From: Luzula sylvatica
Taxonomy: Eukaryota > Streptophyta > Magnoliopsida > Poales > Juncaceae
Reading direction: 5' to 3'
DNA length: 64,000 nucleotides
NCBI GenBank assembly: GCA_946800325.1
Contig: OX326958.1
Coordinates: 10,116,001-10,180,000 of the forward strand
Both the position numbers and the translations under genes were made by a program. The stretch's first letter is position 1. Every line of letters begins with the position of its first letter. Below, one piece after another: positions 1 through 11,332 of this stretch. A model generated the notes under the pieces. The model did no database searches. It was not told the origin of the DNA and saw nothing but the letters and a program-made list of their open reading frames with translations.

Positions 1-1587
1 GAATACTTCTACAAATTTTAAAGTTTATTAATATATTCAAAAAATAAGAAAAAAAATGTAGTGTAACATATATAGACTATAGCTAACAAACTTTCCCATA
101 ATTATATATGCGCTTTGTTTGGATTATTCTATTGATTTAAGACTTATAATTTTCTTATTCTCCCTCATGGAAAAAAAAAACACTTTTATATTTATAAATA
201 AAAACATTTTATTCAGTAAACGTAATACACATGGATCTATATTAATTATTATATTGTGAAAAACCATTAAAGTGAATTCATTTGATTGAAGTAATAGGAA
301 AATATAAATAAAAAAAAAACAAAATTCGCACATTTTTTTTAATTCAGTTCGCACAAAAATTAAATATATGTCAAAAAAAAAAAGTTAATAAAAATATTAC
401 AAAGTAATACACAATCAATTAATGAAATTAATCCTAATATCTTATCCAGCATTAAACAAAGATTAAATATTACAAGATGACTAGCTCAATCTTGCTGGAA
501 ACTGCATTTGAAATTGGACTTCTTTCAGACACGATCGTCATAGTCCTGACGTTGCTAGGGCTACAACCCTCAATACTAGCCGAGCAACCAACTGTCCTTG
601 AAGGTCTTCGATCCTCAAGACAAAAATCGCACGTGGTATGACCATAAATAAAATATTGCCAAAGGGGTTTCACGCTCTTTCTTTACCTACCGCAGAGCCT
701 CAAGAGGACTGTAAGAGGCAACATAGACGCAATATAAAAATCAATGAACACCCAAATTATGTATGCATGAAGAATGATGATTTTAAAGCCAATTTCTGCA
801 TAATTCAGTCATTTAGTTCAGATGAATTTTCCTACTTATGATAGTTAGTTTAATTTTTGATTATCCTCCTATATCCTATAATTAACAATAATTATGTAAG
901 AGATATTAAATAATGATTTTTCTTTTTGGATTTGTTTTTTCCCCTTCAGTCTCTCTCTCTATTCTTTCTCTCTATTCCAATATGTACTTAGCAAAAATGA
1001 TTTTATTTTATAACCCATTTACTGTACAATTTTCAGTCATTTAGTTTACATGAATGTCCCTTGGTTAACGTAATTGGTGTGAAAGCCATTAAAGCATGAA
1101 CTTATGACATTCCTATTTCAAATTCAAGATATGTGCAATATATTTTATATTTTCTAGTTATGTTGGCGAGTACTTATTAACAAAACAATTAGGATGATGG
1201 TATTGCAAATAGCTAACATGGTTAAATTGAGAGCGATTTCAAAATTTTTTAATCAACTGATTATTATACCCTTATTTATGATAATTAATATTTATTATAC
1301 TTATATACTTTTATTTATATTTTTCATGAATTATGCGAAAATATTTTTCCTAATTTTATGAAAAAACCAACTCTGACCAATATATGTTAATTTTCATATT
1401 TAAATACATATATGACATTTAGAATTTTTAGAATTTTTTTATGATAAAAAAAAATTAAGAATAAAAGTATTTTTTATATATGAAAGATTTTATTTGCATG
1501 CTTTTATGAAAAATGATAAACTAATAAATAAATATATGAAATATCAATCATCAATTTATCATTAACAGAGGTATTAACGGTCCTTTA
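1..1587. repeat. Partial copy of left-end repeat unit (unit 0)
   Basis: The left edge matches 35090-36080 nearly in step: the same 'gcgctttgtttggattatt' block, then the same minus-strand exon-like block near 470-850. From 850 to about 1180 it matches 34316-34620. The same modules recur in the two tandem copies that follow. This copy has no inserted element at 64-65, where the full copies carry about 750 bp. Only a short CT-rich stretch is seen near 950-980, so it has not expanded. Beyond 1180 the sequence is AT-rich and I see no gene in it. Confidence 0.75.
470..673 (-). pseudogene. Exon-like 3' coding end, unrecognised protein (copy 0)
   Basis: On the minus strand an open frame ends in a stop after a segment containing RRPSRTVGCSASIE and, near the terminus, SERSPISNAVSSKIE. 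The same frame and stop recur at 3175-3330 and, with deletions, at 6260-6400 and 35617-35760. Several substitutions between copies leave the residue unchanged or similar. I do not recognise the protein. Upstream on the minus strand the frame runs into low-complexity sequence, so any upstream exon is uncertain. It could be the last exon of a small duplicated gene, or just a frame kept open by recent duplication. Confidence 0.35.
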
Positions 1588-2039
1588 ATAAAACAAAATT
1601 GAAATCATTCTCAATTTATTCATGTTGGCTCTTGTAATAGCGTCACCCAACAATTATCTAAAAAAACATGTATATTACAATTCATGAAAAGAATAAACTA
1701 ATCAACTGCTTAAACTAATCAAAAGTTAATTGCGAACATAGAACAAATACCACACTTATAGTTACAACAAAATATTACAATTCATATTTCTTATTTGAGC
1801 CAAGCATTATTTCCTTGATTTTGCCTCTTTAATTTTGTTTGTACCATAATCCTATCATGTTATAATAAAAAAGAAATATGCTGCTTGGAAATGCAAAAAT
1901 ATCACATACACATCAATGAATAAATTATATAAATTAATATAATTCAAACTATTTTGATCTGAATAAGTTAATTTGCTGTGTACAAAATTTAGAGTTTATT
2001 AATATATCCTAAAAATAAGAAAAATATATATGTAGTGTA

Positions 2040-2796
2040 TACTTTTTTTTTGTAATTAATCTTATGTATAAAGTAGACAAAATTTTTGCAATTCTAAGCC
2101 TCCACGTCATCAGGGTTTTTTTACAAAAAAATATTTTTTTAATTTATATTTTGGTCTATTTTATTTATATTTTGGTCCTTTTCGGTTTTAATTTACATTT
2201 TGGTCCTTTTTGTTTACATTTTTGTCCTCTTTTATTTATATTTCGGTCCTTTTTTGCATTTCTAATTTATATTTTGGTCCTTTTTATTTACATTTTGATC
2301 CTTTTTAAATTACATTTCGGTCCTTTTTTATATTTTTAATTTACATTTTGGTCATTTTTATTTATATTTTGGTCCTTTTTAGTTTTAATTAACATTTTGG
2401 TCCTTTTTATTTATATTTTGGTCCTTCTTGATTTACATTTTGGCATTTTTTTACATTTTATCCTTTTTTCTTATTTTATATTTGGGTCCTTTTTTACATT
2501 TGGTCTTTTGTTCCTATTTGACATACATATTAAAATTTCTGAATATGTCCTGATTATATTAATCAATTTTAGAAACACCTGAACAAATGCTATTTATACA
2601 AATTATATAAAAAAATAATATCTATGATAGACTAATTTCATGAACATTATGCATCTATTGACATCATGATATTTGTAAAATATGTCATGATTAGATTAAT
2701 TTAGTTCAAACGCATGCGCATTAATTCGCACACGCGTTAATTCTATTTAAATAATTATATAAAAAATCCCACGTAATTGCTCGGGGATAAAGCTAG
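2040..2796. mobile_element. Inserted element with Helitron-like 3' end (copy 1)
   Basis: Aligning to 55-75 and 35145-35165, which lack it, shows a 757-bp insertion between 'gtgta' and 'taacatat', flanked by a TA repeat. The right end has a GC-containing imperfect hairpin (ccc-ac-gtaattgc-tc-gggg, 2768-2786) a few bases before a terminal CTAG followed by T. That arrangement is typical of plant Helitron 3' ends. The left end does not begin with TC and I see no good inverted repeat, so class assignment is tentative. The interior is mainly a TTTTGGTCC minisatellite. No transposase or helicase coding sequence is present, so it would be non-autonomous. Confidence 0.55.
2140..2520 (+). repeat. TTTTGGTCC minisatellite (copy 1)
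   Basis: About 17 degenerate units, each containing 'ttatattttggtccttttt' or a close variant (acattttggtcc, atatttcggtcc), with a spacing of roughly 20-25 bases. The short open frames here are translations of the repeat, not genes. The homologous array at 5240-5595 has fewer units. Confidence 0.85.
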
Positions 2797-3174
2797 TAAC
2801 ATATATGTTATCCGAAGTAATGTGATGTATCTTCGATTCTAATTTGTAAATAATGCGCTTTGTTTGGATTATTCAAACGAACTGAGACTGTTAATTTTCT
2901 TAATCTTTCTCATATGGAAAAAACACTATTAAAATGAAGTCATTTGATTCAAGTAATAGGAAATAATATTCTTAGGACCTGAATATGCTGAGGGATATAC
3001 AGAAATATAAATAAAAAAACAAAACAAAATTTCGCACAATATAATTTTTTTTTTTAATTTCAAGTCGAATGACTAAAAAAAAATATAAAGTCCATCCAAA
3101 AACAAAACAAAAACACAACCAATTCATGAAACTAATCCTAATATTTTTTCAAGCATTAAGCAAAGATTAAATAT

Positions 3175-3330
3175 TACAAGATCACTACCTCAATCTTGCT
3201 GGAAACTGCATTTGAAATTGGACTTCTTTCAGACACGACCGTCAGAGTTTGAACGCTATCAGCGTCACAATCCTCAATACTAGCCGAGCAGCCAACTGTC
3301 CTTGAAGGTCTTCGAACCTTGAGACAGGAA
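3175..3330 (-). pseudogene. Exon-like 3' coding end (tandem copy 1)
   Basis: This is the homologue of the minus-strand frame at 470-673. About 46 codons can be read from a codon near 3320 to the TAA near 3176, with RRPSRTVGCSASIEDCDAD and SPISNAVSSKIE in frame. The frame stays open despite substitutions relative to copy 0, including in the variable middle. The product is not recognised, and the start and upstream exons cannot be defined. Confidence 0.35.
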
Positions 3331-3574
3331 TCATACGTGGTCTAAAATTAGTCACGACATTGCCGAAGTGGTTTCACGTTCTTTTTTGACCTACCACAGA
3401 CCCTCAATTGGACTGTCCGAGGCAATGTAGCCACAGTATAAAAACAAACGAGCACCCAAACTAGGTATAGTTTGAATGAAATTGGATGAGAACAATAGCA
3501 CAAGAGATTTTTTTCAAATCTTGATTATCCTCCAATGTCTCATAATTTACAAATATAAATAAAAAAAAATGACA

Positions 3575-3579
<5 letters not shown>

Positions 3580-3619
<40 letters not shown>
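3580..3619. repeat. (CT)n microsatellite
   Basis: About 20 CT units. The same locus in the second tandem copy (6635-6789) has about 77 units, and in the 36-kb copy (35960-36017) about 29. Confidence 0.95.
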
Positions 3620-3623
<4 letters not shown>

Positions 3624-5149
3624 GAAGAATGATGATTTTAAAGCCAATTTCTGCACAATTTCAGTCATTTAGTTTAGATAAAATTTCTTTGGCCAACAAA
3701 AATTGTTGTGAAAACTTGCATGTACTTGTGACATGATTTGATTCTCATTTGAACTTCAAATTATGTGCAATATATACAATACAAATTCTAGTTAAGTGGC
3801 ACCTTATTATACACAAAACAAATATCACAAAACATATTTGACAAGGAGAAATTATGTTGCATAAAATAAATTACTAATCAGCTACTTGAGCTAATGAGAA
3901 ATTAATAAGAACTAGGAACGGACTTAATTTTAATTTCGAACTTAAATTATTCATATTGAGCTAATGGAGATCTTGGATGGTTTGATCTTTTGAATCTCCA
4001 AATTGTGTAACATAATTGTTGTTATTGAAATTCAGATAATCATTACAATTCGAGTTTTAAGAGTAATAGGTTGAGTTATATAATTTTAATGTTCTTAGTT
4101 ATGAAATTTTAGTATTATATGCAGTAACTTAGAAATACATAGATTTACCCTTCACTTGGATTTTAACTTCGGATTTATTACAATAACTTAATTATTTTAT
4201 TTACAATGTTGTCCTATAACATTCCTATATAAAAAATAATAACAGATAGAGTTGAAAAAAAAAATATTAAAACTCAAAATTTTCTAAAAAGATCTACAAA
4301 ACATTACTTGGAGTATATTGTTTATTTAGTTTTTTATTATCCTCCAATATCCTGTAATAAACAATATCAGTAGAGTAATCTTGCAATTCTAAAGATCATT
4401 AAAGGAAGTAGTTTGTAATAGTGGCAATGGCCCGATTCGGGTCGATTCGAATTATTCACCATTTGAGTGACCTGTCATTCGAGTTGCTAGTGCTTGGGTC
4501 TTCGATGATGTGTTTTCATACTTCAAATCAATCAAGTTCAAGTAATAGGTAAGATTTATATTACAGATAATTATTTTGTAGTCTCCAGTCTCTTAGACGA
4601 GACTTTCACAAGCTCAAATTACATAACAGTCATGCATTAAGACCATTCGGGTTTCGAGTCGTCTGGACTCAGATTCTAACATGTGTTTGTGTCATTGATA
4701 AAACAAAATTGAAATCATTCTCAATTTATTCATGTTGGCTCTTGTAATAGCGTCACCCAACAATTATCTAAAAAAACATTTATATTACAATTCATGAAAA
4801 GAATAAACTAATCAACTGCTTAAACTAATCAAAAGTTAATTCCGAACTTAGAACAAATACCACACTTATAGTTACAACAAAATATTACAATTCATATTTC
4901 TTATTTGAGCCAAGCATTATTTCCTTGATTTTGCCTCTTTCATTTTGTTTGTACCATAATCCTATCATGTTATAATAAAAAAGATATTTGCTGCTTGGAA
5001 ATGCAAAAATATCACATACACATCAATGAATAAATTATATAAATTAATAAAATTCAAACTATTTTGATCTGAATAAGTTAATTTGCTGTGTACAAAATTT
5101 AGAGTTTATTAATATATCCTAAAAATAAGAAAAATACATATGTAGTGTA

Positions 5150-5883
5150 TACTTTTTTTTTGTAATTAATCTTATGTATAAAGTAGACAAAAATTTTGCA
5201 ATTCTAAGCCTCCACGTCATCAGGTTTTTTTGTAAAAAAATATGTTTTTAATTTATATTTTGGTATATTTTATTTAAATTTTGGTCCTTTTCGGTTTTAA
5301 TTTATATTTTGGTCCTCTTTTATTTATATTTCGATCCTTTTTTGCATTTCTAATTTATATTTTGGTCCTTTTTATTTACATTCTGATCCTTTTTAAATTA
5401 CATTTCGGTCCTTTTTTATATTTTTAATTTACATTTTGGTCTTTTTTATTTATATTTTGGTCATTTTTAGTTTTAATTAACATTTTTGTCCTTTTTATTT
5501 ATATTTTGGTCCTTTTTTATTTACATTTTGGTCGTTTTTTACATTTTATCCTTTTTTCTTATTTTATATTTGGGTCCTTTTTTACATTTGGTCTTTTGTT
5601 CCTATTTGACATACATATTAAAATTTGTGAATATGTCATGATTATATTAATCAATTTTAGAAACACCTGAACAAATGTTATTTATACAAATTATATTAGA
5701 AAATAATATATATGATAGACTAATTTCATGAACCTTATGCATCTATTGACATCATGATATTTGCAAATATGTCATGATTAGATTAATTTAGTTCAAACGC
5801 ATGCGCATTAATTCGCACACGCGTTAATTCTATTTAAATAATTATATAAAAAATCCCACGCAATTGCTCGGGGATAAAGCTAG
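5150..5883. mobile_element. Inserted element with Helitron-like 3' end (copy 2)
   Basis: Duplicate of the element at 2040-2796, carried along by the tandem duplication rather than inserted independently, since both flanks are the same. It is 734 bp and shorter by several minisatellite units. The 3' hairpin here reads cccac-gcaattgc-tcgggg, with a perfect inner palindrome, followed by CTAG and T. Confidence 0.55.
5240..5595 (+). repeat. TTTTGGTCC minisatellite (copy 2)
   Basis: Counterpart of 2140-2520, with the same degenerate unit and fewer repeats. Unit loss between two otherwise nearly identical copies indicates slippage or unequal exchange after the tandem duplication. Confidence 0.85.
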
Positions 5884-6632
5884 TAACATATATGTTATCT
5901 GAAGTAATGTGATGTATCTTCGATTCTAATTTGTAAATAATGCGCTTTGTTTGGATTATTCAAACGAACTGAGACTGTTAATTTTCTTAATCTTTCTCAT
6001 ATGGAAAAAACACTATTAAAATGAAGTCATTTGATTCAAGTAATAGGAAATAATATTCTTAGGACCTGAATATGCTGAGGGATATACAGAAATATAAATA
6101 AAAAAAACAAAACAAAATTTCGCACAATATAAATTTTTTTTTTAATTTCAAGTCGAATGACTAAAAAAAAATATAAAGTCCATCCAAAAACAAAACAAAA
6201 ACACAACCAATTCATGAAACTAATCCTAATCTTTTTTCAAGCATTAAGCAAAGATTAAATATTACAAGATCACTAGCTGCTGGAAACTGCATTTGAAATT
6301 GGACTTCTTTCAGACACGACCGTCAGAGTTTTAACGCTATCAGCGTCACAATCGTCAATACTAGCCGAGCAGCCAACTGTCCTTGAAGGTCTTCGAACCT
6401 TGAGACAGGAATCATACGTGGTCTAAAATTAGTCACGACATTGCCGAAGTGGCCTCAATTGGACTGTCCGAGGCAATGTAGCCACAGTATAAAAACAAAC
6501 GAGCACCCAAACTAGGTATAGTTTGAATGAAATTGGATGAGAACAATAGCACAAGAGATTTTTTTTCAAATCTTGATTATCCTCCAATGTCTCATAATTT
6601 ACAAATATAAATAAATAAAAAAATGACAATGT

Positions 6633-6793
<161 letters not shown>

Positions 6794-7873
6794 GTATGAA
6801 GAATGATGATTTTAAAGCCAATTTCTGCACAATTTCAGTCATTTAGTTTAGATAAAATTTCTTTGGCCAACAAAAATTGTTGTGAAAACTTGCATGTACT
6901 TGTGACATGATTTGATTCTCATTTGAACTTCAAATTATGTGCAATATATACAATACAAATTCTAGTTAAGTGGTAACTTATTATACACAAAACAAATATC
7001 ACAAAACATATTTGACAAGGAGAAATTATGTTGCATAAAATAAATTACTAATCAGCTACTTGAGCTAATGAGAAATTAATAAGAACTAGGAACGGACTTA
7101 ATTTTAATTTCGAACTTAAATTATTCATATTGAGCTAATGGAGATCTTGGATGGTTTGATCTTTTGAATCTCCAAATTATGTAACATAATTGTTGTTATT
7201 GAAATTCAGATAATCATTATAATTCGAGTTTTAAGAGTAATAGGTTGAGTTATATAATTTTAATGTTCTTAGTTATGAAATTTTAGTATTATATGCAGTA
7301 ACTTAAGAAATACATAGATTTACCCTTCACTTGGATTTTAACTTCGGATTTATTACAATAACTTAAATATTTTATTTACAATGTTGTCCTATAACATTCC
7401 TATATAAAAAATAATAACAGACAGAGTTGAAAAAAAAAATATTAAAACTCAAAATTTTCTAAAAAGATCTACAAAACATTACTTGGAGTATATTGTTTAT
7501 TTAGTTTTTTATTATCCTCCAATATCCTGTAATAAACAATATCAGTAGAGTAATCTTGCAATTCTAAAGATCATTAAAGGAAGTAGTTTGTAATAGTGGC
7601 AATGGCCCGATTCGGGTCGATTCGAATTATTCACCATTTGAGTGACCTGTCATTCGAGTTGCTAGTGCTTGGGTCTTCGATGATGTGTTTTCATACTTCA
7701 AATCAATCAAGTTCAAGTAATAGGTAAGATTTATATTACAGATAATTATTTTGTAGTCTCCAGTCTCTTAGACAAGACTTTCACAAGCTCAAATTACATA
7801 ACAGTCATGCATTAAGGCCATTCGGGTTTCGAGTCGTCTGGACTCAGATTCTAACATGTGTTTGTGTCATTGA

Positions 7874-9155
7874 AGTTTCAAAAAACTTGGCTTAGTAATA
7901 TCCTTGCACAATCTAAAATTATCATGAGTATTCTTGAAACAAATATTCTCTCAAAAAAATATTCTTGAAAAGAAGATCGATGATATTTGAAAAATAAGAT
8001 AAGAATATTCCTTGAAATTTGAAACACTACAATGTATTAACGAAAAGTGCAACGTTAAAAATTTGAAAATATAAAATACATTATGGAATACAATTATCTC
8101 ATGCTGTTGATTGACTGATAGTTCTATTTGTACTCTCTAATCCTGACATATAAAAAAAGTAAGGTTTGGGTCCGTAGAAAATATAATTGCTTGGATCCGA
8201 GCTAAATCATGCAAGATAAAAAAATGTACATATTACAAAAAAATTATCATGATAAATTAAAGAAAAACTCCAGCGCAATCGCGCGAGAAAAAAAGTTAAT
8301 ATTATATAAAAAATACTCAAAATATTTTGAGCTTAATAAGAAAAAAAAATATTATGATAAAGTGTTTAGCAAAAAATAATAGATGTCAAATGTTCAAGTC
8401 ACAATGATATTACAAATAAAAAATATCCATGAATCATGAATTATATTTTATTTCAAAAAAAAAAAAAAATATGTTATGCAGCGGCGGATCTTAGTAGTGT
8501 TCGTGGTGGGTGGTCGCCCTCAAAGATTTTCGTCGAACAATGCATATATATAATGATACAGTGTATTTTATCAATATAGCAGTATAAAATTTATTATTTG
8601 TCCTCTCCTAAATAATCGTGTTGTGTAATTTCTGAATCAGTTTTTTTATTTTACCTTCCAAAAATATTATGTCAAGATCTGCACTAATGCTATGTATTGT
8701 TTGTTTCTTTTGTTGATAAAAGGAACTAAGTTCTCTCTTCAGCCAATAATACCTCCCCCCGAAGCCTGCAAAAATAAACACAAACCTTTTATTGTAATAA
8801 TATTACTCAAATCTCAATCCTTGAGACGAACTAGAAAACAAATATTAATTTAATTGTTCAGTTTTGTTTGCCTAATTTCTTGTTTAATAAAGGATAAAAT
8901 AAACCAAATTATGTTTTTTACGAATTCAAACTATGTTATTTTAACGAACCTTTTGCACTAATCAAATTGGACATATCACAATAATCATATGGGCCTATTC
9001 TAACGATCGTGTCATGTTGGCCCTCTAGCTAGTGATGTATCACCGTAATCGTGGCATGTTTGAAGTTGGATGAGAGTTAAATCAAATTTTGATTTTGATT
9101 TTGATTATCCTACAATATCACATTCACGTAGTTAATAATATAAATTAAAATGACT
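7874..9155. other. AT-rich stretch, no gene seen
   Basis: No open frame with coding character, no terminal repeats and no similarity to other parts of the window that I could find. A purine-rich homopolymer run lies at 8455-8469. A 'cagcggcggatctta' motif near 8479 resembles ends of old plant elements but has no partner. Confidence 0.5.
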
Positions 9156-9207
9156 TAACGATATATGTTATTTTAGGTATATATATCTAAAATAACATAT
9201 ATCGTTA
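9156..9207. repeat. Perfect 21-bp inverted repeat with 10-bp AT centre
   Basis: The arms at 9156-9176 and 9187-9207 are exact reverse complements, and the centre is gtatatatat. The structure sits immediately left of the point where similarity to 36705 begins. It could be a small MITE, a cruciform-prone site or the footprint of a rearrangement. No target duplication is evident. Confidence 0.8.
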
Positions 9208-10086
9208 TGTAATGAGATGTATTTATTTACAACTCGTTATTTGTATTAATATATTGCCACGTCATCATTGTACATGATTGCAATACAATCAAATTTCAGA
9301 AAAATAACTTATGAAATACCCGCTCGCACAAATCTAAAACATCTCTTCTTCACCAAACTTTACATGGTCGCTCGCACAAATCTTTTCACAGATCGCAAAT
9401 TGCGTTGTTACCTCATCTCCGCTTCTCAGGGGCCGTTTGGTAAGTTGAATAGTAAAAAATTCTGGAATTAATAATTCCTTTGTTTATAATATACTGATAA
9501 CTATAATTCTTAGTTTAGTTGTTTAGAAAATTTTGGAATGTGAAATTTTTTATTTTTATAATATTAGTAACTATAAACTAATTATATAATAGCAATCATA
9601 AAATAATTCTATCATAGTTATTATATCCATATTATTATTATAAGATTACATATAATATTTTTATTAATATAATAATAATTATTATTATTACTATAACTAT
9701 ATATTTTATAGTAATTACTAATTATATTACAATTATCCACGTAATATATCGTTATAATAATATAATATTATTAAATGTATTATTATATTATTTTAATATA
9801 TTGTAGTTTATATATATAATAATATTATATACAATATTGTATTAGTTATACAGACATAATTTAATTATTGTGTAAAATGATTGTGATATACTATTATAAC
9901 AACATATAATATTGTATTAACTATAACATAATAATTAATTCATTATAATCTTTTACCCCACTTTAGTATAGTAGTAATATTATATTAATATAATAATATA
10001 AACTATATTATATTAATTATAATATAAATTTTAAATTATGTAATTACTAATAATATTTACCATTATCTGAGCTATGTAAAGACAAC

Positions 10087-10151
<65 letters not shown>
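10087..10151. repeat. (TTA)n microsatellite
   Basis: About 21 ATT units. The paralogous tract at 38027-38070 is shorter and interrupted by G. Confidence 0.9.
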
Positions 10152-10155
<4 letters not shown>

Positions 10156-10198
10156 AGTAGTACTAAAATATAATTAATATATAATAATTATTATGATA

Positions 10199-10419
10199 GC
10201 CAACTAGAGTTAGCCTAGTTAGTCACACCTCTTGGCTAGGGAGCGGGAGGTGTGGGGTTCGATTCCCGGCGGAGACACTGGATTGTAGATTAAATGTTAA
10301 ATGAGTGAATTGAGTGTGTGGCCTACGGGTTTGTAATAAAAAAAGAAAAAAAGAAGAAGAAGAAGAGATTGTGTTTGGATGGGGGACTTTGAGCCCTCTC
10401 CGAATTTACTCAAAAAAAA
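10199..10419 (+). mobile_element. tRNA-derived SINE, complete, with target-site duplication
   Basis: About 221 bp. It has a Pol III A box (TAGCCTAGTTAG, 10211-10222) and, 33 bp after it, a B box (GGTTCGATTCC, 10256-10266), which is the tRNA-type internal promoter. It ends in an A-run near 10412-10419. It is flanked by a perfect 15-bp direct repeat ataattattatgata (10184-10198 and 10420-10434). The paralogue near 38100-38117 has this sequence once with no insert. It needs LINE enzymes in trans and encodes no protein. The family name is unknown to me. Confidence 0.9.
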
Positions 10420-10491
10420 ATAATTATTATGATATTTCTACAAATGAACAAATTACATTATTTGATTAAGTGTGATTGAACAAATATCATT

Positions 10492-11332
10492 GGAAAATTT
10501 ACAAAAAACCCCCTATCTTTTTGGAAAATCCAAAAAAAACCCCTCTATCAAATTTTTATTTTCAAACACCCCCCTATGGGGTTAAAGTTAAACATGGATG
10601 GTGTTAAAAAAAAATTATGATCAAACTATCATTCATCTACATTTGTAGTAACTAAAAAAATATATTTTTGTTATTTGTATTAATTTTTTGAAAGTTCTAA
10701 TTTTCTTTAGCTTATGATAATTTAAAAAAAATTTATCATATGTTATATTTATATAATTTTAATATTCATACATTATATATATTTGACTTTTATATTTTTT
10801 TTTCTGAAAAACCAACATAAATTAATAATAAGATGAATAACAATATTGAAAGAACATCTTGCAAATGTTTAAAAATTAAAATATCATGAAACTATTAAAA
10901 ATATACAAAAAAGAAGAATGAAAATAAAAAAAACTAGAAATTTAAAAAAATATTTTTCTGTCAATATATTTTCAAAGTATTTATTTTATTATTATCTGAT
11001 GTTAATTTTTATTGAATAATAAATAAAATGTCCAAATTATACAAACACAACATCTAATAATTTTGTTTTAATGAAATCACTATATGTTAAAAAATAATTA
11101 TGAATTTTCTTAAAACTAATAAAATTAATGAAAAATTAACAAAAATATACATATGAAAACAGAAGGGTATTTTGGTCATAATTTTTTTTTAACACCATTC
11201 ATGATTAAATTTAACCCTACATGGGGTATTTTAAAATAAAAATTCGGTAGAGGAGGTTTTTTAGAATTTCCAAAAAGATAGGGAGTTTTTTAGAATATCC
11301 AAAAAAAATAAGGGATTTTTTGAAAATTTCCC
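10492..11332. mobile_element. Mutator-like MITE with ~150-bp inverted repeats
   Basis: The ends are long imperfect inverted repeats. The left begins ggaaaatttacaaaaaaccc and the right, reverse-complemented, begins gggaaattttcaaaaaatcc. Both arms continue through a shared 'ctatctttttgga' block and end near 'ggtgttaaaaaaaaattatga'. A 9-bp duplication aatatcatt flanks it (10483-10491, 11333-11341), as expected for Mutator-like transposition. The paralogue near 38167-38178 has a single uninterrupted site. The ~540-bp AT-rich interior has no coding frame, so it depends on a transposase elsewhere. Confidence 0.9.

Larger units (their letters stand above)
1588..4697. repeat. Tandem duplication, copy 1 (~3.1 kb)
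   Basis: The sequence starting 'ataaaacaaaattgaaatc' near 1588 reappears near 4698, and the end of this copy ('tgtttgtgtcattga') joins directly to that second start. The two copies agree almost base for base, so this is a head-to-tail direct duplication. Differences include a short (CT)n here versus a long one in copy 2, a ~33-bp segment near 3371-3403 that copy 2 lacks, and extra minisatellite units here. The left border lies inside the unit-0 sequence. No intact gene is visible in it. Confidence 0.9.

Noticed and set aside
10199..10280. A tRNA gene
   Set aside because: A and B boxes are present but no cloverleaf can be folded around them. The A-tail and 15-bp duplication show a SINE.
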